Origin: Lasiodiplodia sp. COLG20
Lineage: Eukaryota > Ascomycota > Dothideomycetes > Botryosphaeriales > Botryosphaeriaceae
DNA: 64,000 bases
NCBI GenBank assembly: GCA_009801085.1
Contig: VNWV01000003.1
Location: 248,001 to 312,000 of the forward strand
Direction of reading: 5' to 3'
Shown: in pieces, positions 20,757 through 32,000 of the stretch
Layout: every line of letters starts with the position of its first letter
Position numbering within the stretch: position 1 is the first letter of the stretch
The notes under the pieces: generated by a model
Seen by the model: the letters and a program-made list of their open reading frames with translations, nothing else
What the model was told of the DNA's origin: nothing
Databases searched by the model: none
Made by a program: the position numbers and the translations under genes

Positions 20757-22628
20757 GTTTGCTTGGAAAATGTGTGGGGTTTTCGAGTGAAGGAGGGAAA
20801 GACAGCAGAGGCTCCAGGCCGGGGATTACAGTCAAGTAAATATAGCTAAAAGAGAGGAAACAGCGGTACAAAGCACACCGAGCGGAGCGGAGCGGATGTG
20901 GGATGAATGAATGGAGAAACTGAGTAGCCTCTGTACGCCGAGGCGGCTATTTTGCTTATATACGACATTTCTCCCAGGGGAATGGGTAGGGGAGGAAGGC
21001 GCATACACGAGGCTTCAGCGAGGTGGATGCAAAACGCGGAGTGGCGCTGCCTCGAAACAAGATCCACCTATCACCAGGTGCAGGTCCATAACAAGCAGAC
21101 AGCTAAGAGCCTGGAACCCTGGGCCAGACCCATGTTCCGGCTTGGCTGGAGGGGTGGCCGGTGGGTGTTCCGTTTAGCGTTTCGGCGTGGGTACAACCGA
21201 AGCCGTGCTCAGGAAGAGCGGTTGAATGTGGAAGCACTGGCCGGCTATCCCGCCCACGCTCATGCTCCTCGTACCGTCGGTGAGCTGCAGTGCGGTATCG
21301 GCCCGGCCATCTGCGCGCTGATCCGATTCCTATAATTGGGAGCGGGCGTTGCGCTGTGCGGCTTCACTGCTCGGAGATTGGGTGTTGCGGCGCTGAAACA
21401 GTATGTTTCGAGAGATGGCCTATCCCATTTCGGACGCGTCGAGTCGCTAGGAGAAGGCACGCCGCGCCGACGGAAGCGGACGATTTGCGGGGTACTGAAG
21501 CGAGAGGTACCTAGTGGTGGACTTTCACGATGCAGCCATACACCGTGCGAATGACGCCTCGGCGGACGAACGGACGCTGAGCACAGAGCCGCGGCGCTTG
21601 AGAGAATGAGGAAGCAGAGACAATGCAGCGGCAAGAACGGATATATACATGACACACGTGGCGGCGCCTACCAAGAGTTGCTTGAAGACGCCAGTGCAAG
21701 GGTGCTCCGAGGCAGGAACGGGGGCATGTTTCGTAGGGCGTTGAGCTGGAAACAGACCGCCAGGATGCGCCTAAGCGAGCCGCATGCCACCTCTGCCTGA
21801 TCGCTCAAAAGGACGGCCCGCCCAAGCGAGCAGCGCACGCACACACACTCGATACAATAGGAAGGAGTCGTGCGATCGCAGCCAAAGGCGCGCGAAGCGC
21901 CAGCGACACCACCACCCTAAAGGGGCATTCGGCAGTGGTAAAATAAAGGGAGGAGGGCAAAAAAAAAGAGCAAAAAAAAGAAGAATACCTGGTTGATTCA
22001 TCAGTCCATAACGCCTATCCCAAACCGAAGCGAGGGTAGTCCAGCACCGCCATCCAATGGTGAAGCCGTGTCTGCAGAATTGCTTCCCTCGACGGTCGAC
22101 TTCATTGCTTAAGCCCGCCTTCATCAAAGGTTACCCATAGGAGTTGGTCGGGCACCACCGGATTCGAACTGGGCCCTCGCTTCGGCAATTGGAAGGGAAA
22201 GAGGTTACGGTTTCAATGCACCTCTCAGATGAGAATGACCATTACAGCCGAGAATTCACCGTCGCTAGCGAGCATTATATACCCATCATAATTCCCCGAC
22301 CCCACGCGCCAACGCCCGCTCGTCACACAACGCACAGCACGATGCCCGTTTCTCGTCATGCAGAAAGCAAAAGCGTCAAAACTATATAGTACAGCCCGGT
22401 ATCGCCAAAGGACCCGTTGGTGCGCCCGCCCGCACCCGTAGCATGCAGCTGCAGCACCCACAACTAAGGAAACAAATCACTCCCGAAAAGACCCGCGGTG
22501 CGGTGGACTACCTTCGCATGCATCCCAAAGCCCTCCTTCTCGCCAGCCGCCTGGTCTAGCCTAAAGCTCGTGAAGTCCGGATATCAAGCACAGAAAGACG
22601 TATATCGTATGTATCCACACCATCCACT
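20757..22628. other. 1.9-kb intergenic region
   Basis: It holds the promoter of the acetylesterase (TATATAAG on the minus strand near 20951-20958 and GAGCG repeats near 20880) and the 3' region of the phosphatase gene. A-rich tracts occur at 21959-21982. No gene was recognised. Confidence 0.5.
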
Positions 22629-24106
22629 CTATAGGAAATATTCGCCGCGCGTGCCACGCCCAGCAGGCACCGCCCGCCGGTTGTCTGGAACCGCGCTGAA
22701 GATGGTGAACTTCGGATTCAGGTCCTCGCCAAGGCTCATGATCGACGCCACATTGCCACAGCGGTAACAGTAGTTGGGCGCCGACCACACCGTAACCACG
22801 TCTTTGTCCTTGAAGTGATACTGTCTCACCGTTAGCCCCTAGCCGCGACCCGTCCAGAGCCTACTGACCTTGTAGCCTTCGTTGACCAGCTGGTGCGCTC
22901 GTGCGATGAGCTGCAGTCCGTTGACGTGGTTGAACTGCATCCACTCCGTCAGCTGACTTCTTCCCGCACGCTTTGCGACCACCTTACCTCGGACGACACC
23001 TTGTCGCCGAACAGCCAGCCTGCTCCGCGCGGCGACACAGCCCAAGTATCCACATCCTCTGGGTCGCTCCACACGAGATCGCAGAAGGCTCCTTCGTGCG
23101 GGATCTCCTGCGCGCGGGCAACCACCCGGATCTGGTCCAGCGTTCTGATCTCAGGGCTGAGACCGCCGTGCACGCAGAGCACCTTGCCGTCTACAATGGC
23201 AGCGAGAGCCAGGAAGTCGAACACTTGGCAGCACGCCTTCCACACCGAAGCGTTGCCGTACTTGGTCTGGCACTCTTCGTAGAAACCATAGACTTGCGTG
23301 ATCTGTCGCGACTCATGGTTGCCTCTGACAAGCGTTACCCGATCGGGAAATCTGCGAAGCATTTGTCAGATGCGCCGGGACGCACGCCTCGCCATCCGTG
23401 GACTTACTTGGCCTTCAAGCACATCAACAGCGTAAACGTCTCCAGGCTGAAGTAGCCGCGGTCCACAAAGTCACCAAGGAAAATGTAGTTCTGCATGCCG
23501 TTGCCGCCTGAGCCCGAGATGTTGCGGTTGCTGTCGCCGTCCGAGGAGCCGTCCCCAAAGCTTCCTCTTTGGCTGCTGCTCCTGCTCCGGCCGCGACCCT
23601 CCTCATCATCTTCCTCCTCCTCTTCGATCTCAGCGCCCGAGCCTGGACTTGTGCCTGTGTAGTTGGCGTCCCGTTGGAACCGGCGCTTCATCTTGCGCTT
23701 AGCCTTGGGGTCGGTGATGGTGCTCGGCGGCTCTATATCGGCAGCGGTGATGGTCTTGGTGGGCACAGTGGGTGCGGTCGCGACCGTGTCGCTGGGCATG
23801 CCGCCAGCAACGCGGAACAGCTCCAACAGATCATAGAACTGGCCGTGGATATCGCCGCAGACGGTGACCGGGGTCTTGACGGGCTGGATGTTGGACTCTG
23901 CAGCGCATTAGCATCCGGGCCAACCCCTCGTACAGACGACGGCGCGCACCTTCCATCAAGCACTCCTTGACTATCTCGCAGAGGCGCTTCATGTCGGCCT
24001 CGGGCAGGTACTTGCACCGCTTTGCGGCGTCCAGCCACTCGTCGGGACCAGCGCCAGGGCTTAACCGGGCTGGGCCCGGCTGCGGGACGTCATAGTCCTT
24101 GGTCAT
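22629..24106 (-). CDS. sit4: PP2A-like Ser/Thr phosphatase catalytic subunit, SIT4/PP6 type
   Basis: Five exons (24106-23950, 23897-23408, 23351-22988, 22934-22869, 22820-22629) give 422 residues. The PPP motifs are complete: GDIHGQ (67-72), [42 protein letters not shown] and [11 protein letters not shown], ending EYFL. The N-terminal [15 protein letters not shown] and the [11 protein letters not shown] stretch match PP6/Sit4 rather than PP2A or PP4. SIT4 acts with SAP proteins in TOR signalling, G1 progression and tRNA/Elongator control. An insertion of about 97 residues (roughly 88-185, basic then glutamate-rich then Ser/Gly-rich) separates GGMP from NYIFLGDF; yeast and animal enzymes have about three residues there. 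It is divergent from UPF3. Confidence 0.9.
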
Positions 24107-24543
24107 TGTGGGCGGGATGGAGTGTGGTGGTGTTGCGGGGTGTAGTCGGCGAGATTGAGAGGAGATGAAGCTATCAGCACGGTGCCTGCGGCTTAGCAAT
24201 GGGTATCTGTCGTGTGACTGGGGGTCTCTGTGGGCGGGAGATCATGCGCGGGGAGAGCGGTGGGGATGGCGATCGTGGGCAATCATGCGTGAGACTGGGG
24301 AGAACAGCGCATGGCGGCGCAGCAGGCAGAATGGAGGCGCGGCGATCAGACGCAGCGATGTGGGCGGAGTGAAGTGGTGAAGCCGTGGGACAAGTGACCC
24401 GTGCTTCCAGGGCCCAGACGCAGCCGAAGCCTGAGCCGCCGGCCCCGTCCAAGCACCGCGCGCCCAAGCAAACGATGTCATAAGCCCGCGCCTGCGACCA
24501 CCACCTGAAAAAACACCACTACTGCCACCCCTGCCCGCCCCCC
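24107..24543. promoter_or_regulatory. Divergent promoter between phosphatase and UPF3
   Basis: A 437-base spacer separates the two start codons and must hold both promoters. It is GC-rich with no obvious TATA box or named motif. Confidence 0.5.
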
Positions 24544-26591
24544 ATGGCGCCGCCGTCAAACGCCGCGCCGCCGGGCGCCAACGGCGTGCTGCCCGTGCCT
24601 GCCGCTGCTCTGCAGAAAAACACCACCCCGGCTGCCGCCAACGGTGCGCCCCGCGCCGCCACCAATCGCTCCCACCAGCCGCGCCTCAAGCTTGTCGTGC
24701 GCCGCCTGGCCCCGGCCCTGACGCAGCAGGAATTTGAACTCGCCATGGGCGACGAGTGGAAGCTGGGCCAGGGCAAGGTCGATTGGTTCACCTACAAGGC
24801 CGGCAAGATTTCCAAAGAGTGCGCTCCAAGCTCCATTGCTGCTGAATGCACCCTGCTCTAACCCCGTACATCAGCCTGGCCAAGCCTTCGAAGCCATCTC
24901 GCGCCTACCTCCGCCTGACTGATCAAGCTCACGTCGTGCCTCTTGCCGACAAAGTGCGCAAGACTGCCTTCAACGATGCGAAGAACTCCACGAGAGACCC
25001 TGTCCTGATCGGTCCCCCCACCGTCGAGTTCGCCCCCTTCAGCCGCACTCCTGGAGGCCGTCGCCGCAACGATGCCCGCCAGGGTCTCATCGACCAAGAC
25101 CCAGAATTCAAGGACTTTCTCGAAAGCCTCACCAACCCGGCCCCGAAGCCTGCGCCAGTTGACAACGTGGTTGATGATGCGACTGTGAAGAAGGAGGAGG
25201 TCAAGACGACCCCGCTGATTGAGCATTTGAGGGAGAAGAAGGCTGCCAAGGAGAAGCCACAACCCGCCAAGGGCCAGGGCAAGCACGCAAGGGGAGAGTC
25301 CAAGGATGAAAAGGCAACTTCCAAGTCTGACAAGAAGAGCCGCAAGAGCGCCAAGGAAGAGAAGAGCAGCAAGCAGTCTAAATCTGAGAAGGCCGCAAAG
25401 GACTCCACCCCGAAGGAGGTCAAGATTCTGAACAAAGGATCAGCAAGCAAGAACGCAGATGCTGAAAAAATCGACGAGGCCAAGCCTGCTGCTCCCAGCG
25501 CGCCAGCTTCAGAGCGCAAGCGTGAACGTGGCAGCACTAGCATTGCCAAGCAGATGCTTCAGAGAGACCTGGGTATTGGTCCTGCTGCTGGTGGCCGTCG
25601 CGGCCGTCGAGACACTGCGCAGGAGCCCGCGAAAGCTGCTGAGAGTGCAACACCTAAGGAAGCCGCTTCGTCGCCGGCTTCACCTTCACCTGCTACTAAC
25701 AACGCTACTCCCCCTTCCAACCCTAGCAAAGCAGGCTCAGAGTCCCGCTCCGGAAAGAAGGATTCTCGCCCTACGCGTGCAGAACGTCGTGCTCAAAAGG
25801 CAGCAAAAGCCAACGCTGAGGCCGCCGCTGCCGACCAGACCAAGCCTGCTGCAGCCTCCACGCCGCCCACAGGACCCAAAATACTCAAGAAGCCTCAAAA
25901 TGCACAGCAACAGAACCAACAGGCCACACCTGCAGCGACCACCCCCGTCAACGACGGTTCGGCCAACGCTCCCCCACCCAAAGCACCCACCGGCCCCGCC
26001 GCCCAGCAGAACTCACCGGCAACTTCGCGCCCCAACTCCTCCCGCAAGGCCAATAACAGCAACAATGCTTCCACTACGCCAACCGCTGCCGCACCCGCCG
26101 CCAGCACCGCTCGCCAAGCCTTCCTCAAACACGCCAACCCCTCGCAGGGCATCACGGAGCCCCTCATCGAAGCCGCGCTCTCCGTCTTTGGCGCCGTCGA
26201 CAAGGTCGAGATCGACAAACGCAAGGGCTTCGCGTACGTCGACTTCAAGGAGCCCGAAGGCCTGCAGAAGGCCATCCAAGCCAGCCCCGTCAAGGTCGCC
26301 GAGGGCGCTGTTCAGGTCCTCGAGCGCAAGGACAAGACGCCCGCTCAGCGTGCACCCAGAGTGCAGCCGCCCGCCGGCCCCGCCGCTGCTGGTGGCCCGA
26401 TGGTGGGAGGTGGAGGAGCAGGAGGAGCGGGTGGTGGTCGGGCCGGTTTCAGGGGTGGTCGCGGTGGTCGTGGCCGCGGAGGAGGAGGCGGCGGCGGCGG
26501 CGGCGCGAACGCGTCTGCCGCTAACGCTGCCGCCACAGGTGCTGCTGCTGCGCCCAAGGCTCAGGCCGCCGCTGCTGATACGCCGTCCTAA
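24544..26591 (+). CDS. UPF3: Nonsense-mediated decay factor UPF3 (Smg4/UPF3 domain)
   Basis: Exon 1 (24544-24818) and exon 2 (24875-26591) give 663 residues. The Smg4/UPF3 RRM-like domain occupies about residues 47-170: LKLVVRRLAPALTQQEF, the split KISKDLAKPSKPSRAYLRL across the intron, FNDAKN and GPPTVEFAPF. UPF3 links exon-junction or ribosome signals to UPF2 and UPF1 in cytoplasmic mRNA surveillance. A long Lys/Glu/Ser/Ala-rich linker follows. Near the C-terminus (about 505-580) a second RRM-like fold appears, with VFGAVDKVEIDKRKGFAYVDF resembling RNP motifs, then an RGG/Gly-rich tail. The extra RRM plus RGG tail is absent from yeast Upf3. The splice is supported because it recreates the conserved KP-S-RAYL stretch in frame. 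Confidence 0.88.
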
Positions 26592-29091
26592 AAGATCAAC
26601 ACAACCCTCTGCGCTTTCGAGGCAGTGATTTGTTTCTCCAGACAGGAGCGTACAGCGATTTTGTCTCGAGGTTCTCGGACCCGCTACTGGTCAAGTGCAG
26701 TTGCGATTGCCACGTCAAAAAAAGTCTCAGCAAGTCGTTCCTCCCGACTCAAGCTTCCCCAAGAAACAGCTCTGAACATCAGTGGCCTTGGGACGCGCTG
26801 GTAGCGAGAAAGGGGGGGAAAGGATAAGGAAGTGCAACAGCCCTGTGGCATCTTGTTTGCGGGGCCTCGCGCTGTGATAGCGACTCCAACCGGCATCTAC
26901 CTCTAGGCCAACAACTAGCTCTGTCTTTTTAGTCTTTTTTTTTTTTGCATCGAGGGGTTCTAAGCAATCGAGGGAAACGGGAGCTTGATTGCAGAGGTTT
27001 TCGAGGAGAGAGGTACGAAGGGTGGGTTCCTCGTGGCATGCGTGCGCTCTTAATGAGGGAAAGGAACAAAGGGGTTTCTTTTCACCGAGCAGTCATATCA
27101 CCACAAGGCAATCTCACGAAGATCAGATGCCGATTTTTTCATTCTCGTAGGACGAAGAGGTGCGATATGCTGGGAGTGACGAAGGGACGAAAGATAGCCG
27201 AAGAGAGATTAGCGAACAACCCCAAACACGAAAAAAAGATCAAAAGAGCGAGAAGATGTAAGGGCAAAGCTAGCAAGAGCGAGAGAGGAAAGTACAAAAA
27301 GATGCTGCTCTTTCCTTTGTCTTCCAAACGGCTCCATAAGAGCGGATGCATTTGACTTCGGTGTCTAGCCGCGAGGCAATATCCTGTATGTTCTTGTGCG
27401 CGAACTCGAAGGAGGTGGACAAAAATACGAAAAAATGAGAGGGAAGGAGAAATGCTAGACATGCTTGCTCTCTCCCATGTAAAACTCGCTGGACGGGGGG
27501 CACTGCTTCCGAGTATGCAATCTGAATCTTTCCCTCCATCCATGCAAGATAGTGACATCTACGTCCACCATGCCTCCTCGCTACGACTCTTCAGCAACTA
27601 ACATAAAAACGGGAATGCTAAACGAAGATGCAAGAGCAAAACGGAAAAGACGGAGAAACGTGCCAAAAGGCGGTATAACGGGCGTACAAATTAACAAGAA
27701 AAACAAGCATACTACGTGCGTCCGCATGCGCATGCATGGCCTGCATGCATGGCGAGCCGTTTCCGACGCACGTTTCTGTACGTCAACCACCAGGGTAGCC
27801 ATTTTTCCCAACGGAAACCTTTGAGCGTGCTAAGTACGAGGACTTGTTGAGCAACACGAACCGAACGGACTTGCAGGGGTGGAACGAACAACGAGACAAG
27901 ATTGGAGGAAGAAAAAACAGGAAAACAAGCGGAGCTATGCTTCCTTCACATTCCATTTCGCCTTGACGCTCAGTCGCGCTCATAATCACGGATCAATATC
28001 GGTCGGATAGCTATGCTAGAATAGGAAGTAAACAAAATCGTGTAATCGGGGAAAGAAAAAGTCGAAGAACAAAAAGGGGTAATCAAAGTCCAAATCAATC
28101 AGTTTCAGCCAAAGAAGCTCGCTAAACAGGCAAGCAAAAAGAGGGCTATAGAACTACAGCAAGAGGAGAGACGGAAGGGAAAAAGGGAGCATGTTACAGT
28201 CGGCAAGAGATTCAAGGAAAGATGTTCTTTTTTCCCGTTTCCCATCGCTTCTCGATCCCTTTTCCGTGTCAAGTAGTCCGATGAAATACCTCCTTTTCGC
28301 TAGTCCAGTACAAAAACCCTCACAAAGGAGTTCGGAAGAAGTGAAGCTGTTCGAACACAGAGTTCAATAGTATATTCAAGGAAAGTTATGGAATACGCAC
28401 TGCAAGTCAAATTTGGAAGAAAAGAAAAGTTTCGTGCCAGCCGCTACAACATCAAAAGAGAAAAGTACAGAAAGAAAATCCGCCGATAGCAAGAACAAAT
28501 CCAAACTAGTCGCGAAGCGAACAAACCATGAATGCTTCGAAGAGAAGTTTCCGAAGAAGGGTATCAGGTATCAATGATGATGAATGGTAGGACGGAAAGT
28601 GTCAAATTTTTGTTCCCTTTCCGCATCCAAAACAGAGAATAGAGGTTTGCGTGTGTGTGGAGATGGTGGTATATATCGGATTGTGTTTTCGCCTTTCTCG
28701 CAGAGGGCGTACAAACACGAATGAGCAGGTGGGTGTTATGCCTGGATTATGTAATGCTTTTCCTTCGGCAAAGACCTGAAGGGATGAACCGAGAAAAGTT
28801 GCAACAGATGATTGACAGAAATGGTCGTTAAAGGTCATCTCAATGGTATAATGTGTCAAAATCGAGCGCGGATTCTTTTTTGGGTTTTCGTGATTTTGTG
28901 TACCAGGGACATTTCCCTTTCGCCGGAGGTAGGACATGTGGGAGAAGCGAGATGAAAGCTGAGACCATTAAGGAATGGTGGACGATGCTCGTCTCAGCTG
29001 AAAGAAGGCGGTGGCGTGTGACACAGCAGCACTTCAGCTGAGGCCTCGACCCATGCGGCCACCCGCGCGCCAAAGACGGTCACTCAAACGC
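26592..29091. other. 2.5-kb convergent intergenic region
   Basis: It lies between the stop codons of UPF3 (+) and the large WD40 gene (-). From about 27.1 to 28.6 kb the plus strand is purine-rich with many GAAAAG and AAGAGA words. No convincing coding frame, tRNA or repeat is seen. Unusually long 3' UTRs or a non-coding transcript are possible. Confidence 0.4.
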
Positions 29092-32000
29092 TCAGATCAT
29101 GCCGGTGGGACTTTCCATAGGCACGACGCCGGCCTGAATCTGCTCGGGCGGCATATTGGCCCTGATCTCCCTCGGGTGGCGCATGTAGCCGCGGTCGTTC
29201 TGGCGGCTCGGCGCGTTCGAGTCGGGAGGGATGACCTGCTCCATCATTGGGCTTCCTACCGAAGGAGCCGGTGGCGGAGGAGGCGGGATCTGGTCGAGGA
29301 AGTTCTGACTCTCGCTGAGCGGCGACTTGGCGCGCTGCTGCTGCTGGTACGCGCTGTTGGAGCGACTGTGACCAAAGTCAATCCCCGGGATGACCGTCTC
29401 ATAGGGTGAAGGAGCATGGTTATAGTCGTTTGGCGGCGACTTCGCCCGCGAGCGGGACGTGCTGCGCATGCGCTCGGTCACGCCACGAAGCCTGCTGCCG
29501 ATGCTCTCACTGACGGAACCACGGCCCCGACGGTGCATGTGAGGCGAGCCGGTATGCGGGCGCGGCGGCGGTGGCGGCATGTCATTGATCGGGTAGTCCA
29601 CTGGCGGGGGCACAGCAGGAGTGGTCGTGCGGCCGCTGGGATTCTCATCGATGGCAATGTTGATGACACCGCTGCCTGTACGACTGTGTCCATGGAACAT
29701 GGGCGGCGGCGGAGGCGGCGGAGGAGCGGCCAGATGCTGCAGCTCGGCGAGAAGGGGAGGGTTCTCCTTCGCTTCGGGCTCACCAACGATGATGATCTGT
29801 TCGCCGTGCAACGTCTCATCGATGCTGGCCGTGATCGGCGGGGGGCTGATGCGTTTGTTGCCGCTGCCGCGGCTGCTGGCTGACCCGCGTCTGCCGCCGT
29901 TGATGTGCTCCGGAGGCGCAGAAGCGGAGCGCTGGGGGCTCTGCGGTCCTGCCTGACCAAACGTAGTTGCTGGAAGCAGGGGAGCTACGTCGTCTTGGAC
30001 TTCGGCATGGTTGTCGATGTTCACCTCGATGATATGCTGGGGGATCTGAGGCACGGCAGGCACCTCGTCACGGTCGCCAGGGTCAGAGCTCATGTATCGA
30101 GGATGGCGCAGAGCCCGTGGCGTAGCAGGAAGCCCGATCGGCGTTGACCTAGTGGAGGTCCCGGTGGTGTGTCTAGGGTTGTAGCGCATCATCTCAGGAT
30201 CGACCGTCTGGCTGCGAGGCAGGCCCTTGTCACTGTGCGAGGACATGGGTGGCATGAAAGAAATAGGCGAATTTCCAAGGTCGGTCAAGGAGCGACCACT
30301 GATCGGAGGCCGGGACAGTTCCTGCGGGTGTGGGATCACTGGAGCGGAGGGCCTTCTGGCTAGAGACAAACGACGCTCCTCGAGTTCGCGAGCAGCCCGT
30401 TCCTTCTGCGAGAGAATCTTTTGCGCAGCGGCGGCAGCTCCGGACGAGAAGTCAGTCTGCAGTTTCGGCATCCGCTGGCGAGAGGCTTGGCGGCCGTTGG
30501 TCATCTCTGGAGACTCAGGACGGATGTTCGTGATGTCCTGTTGGCTAGGTCTACGGCTTTGCGACCGCTCCCGACCATGTCGGTCAGGTGAGGATTGTCT
30601 GGATCGCCCACTTGGCCGGCGGCTTGAGCTCCGCTGGCGGGTCCTAACAGGCGACTTCACGATTTCGAAAGCGCCGTCATCATCACCGTCGCTCTTGTAG
30701 AAGAGTGGATCCGAGGACATAGGAACAGGAGAAGTGGGGGAGAGGCGCCCTCTTTCGTCCCCGTTGGAGCGACCATCCCGGCTTGCTTGACGGCTAGCCG
30801 CCCTGCTGCCCAGGTGTCCGTTTCTGCTGCGAGACCTGCGCTCGGTGGACTCGTGGCGCCGGCCGAGCTTTGAGGATGACCTAACCTTGGACGTACCCCG
30901 GGTGCCACTGCGGCTGCGTCCGCGCCTGGAAGCCACCATAGGCGATGCAACCTTGTAGTAACGCTCGTCATCGTAGCTGTCGTTGTTTCCACTGTTGTTG
31001 CCACTGCTGTACAATGCGGCCTCCTCTGGGGACATGGGAACCGGCGAGGATGGGGAGCGCTTGGCGGGCTTGATGTAGCGTGTGCCAGAGCGTCCGCGAG
31101 TCTGAGACGCATCACGGGCACCTTGTCTGCTGCTCCTTCCCGCGCGATCCTTGCTGCCAGCGCGAGAACGGCTAGCTTTACGTGCGTGGTAGTTGGCCTC
31201 ATCCAAGCTGCTGATGTACTGGTCGATGCCTCTGATCTTGGAGCTCTTGACGCTGTTACTCGTCAGTGGGGGGCTAAGCTCAGCGTTGCGACCGGTGAGG
31301 AACCCAGACTGCGATGTAGTTGAAGGCGCATCACTGGTCTCAACGGTATCCACCACATCCAGATAAAGACCATCTGGTTTCCTATCTCTGGATCCGTTTC
31401 GCTGGCGTGATTCTTGCTTTAGGTGTTCAAAAACGGCGTGGGCAGGAGATGGTAGTGCATCGGACGCCTTCTTCTTTGCATCGCTCGGGGTGTATGCAAC
31501 GGCACTGAGCAACATTGGTTCTTCATCCTTCGGCGCTTCCTTGGGTTCCTCGGTCGAGACCTCAATGCTGGGGTGGCGAGAGTGGACGGAATCTTGATCA
31601 ACTCCGAAATTGATTTCGATAGACTCCGGCTCCTTAACCGCAGTTGTCGGGAATGGTGTTTCCCCGCCACCCATGATTGGCGTTTCTGAGATGGGAGTTC
31701 CCCTCATGTAGTCAGGCTTGGATGGGAAGCGCTTTCGACCGTAACCACCTGGGGTCGCAGTCCTGGCGGAAGATGGCTCCCTAGCGCTCCTACCCGGATG
31801 CAACCAGTTGTTTCCTCCACCAGGAGAGAGCGCAGACTGCGCGATGGGAGTAATTCCTTGCGCCGTGCGGTCGCCGCCAGCAGAAAGGGCACTGCTACTA
31901 GGGTCGTTGAAGCTGGTGAAAAGCTTAAGACCAGACTGCTTGACACGGTTCGGACCGGCAGAAGGCGGAGAGAGGGGAGGGCTGAGCTGCGCCTCAGCCT

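Noticed and set aside
22145..22230. tRNA-like T-loop word (GGATTCGAACT on the plus strand) suggesting a minus-strand tRNA
   Set aside because: The T-stem has only three of five pairs and no matching 5' acceptor strand or anticodon arm could be found at the right distance.
24846..24874. In-frame ATG upstream of UPF3 exon 2 as an alternative start
   Set aside because: It lies inside the intron; starting there would lose the first half of the conserved Smg4/UPF3 domain.
25459..26628. Long plus-strand frame of 389 codons
   Set aside because: It overlaps UPF3 in another frame, is dominated by Pro/Arg/Ser/Leu from GC-rich low-complexity DNA and has no domain.
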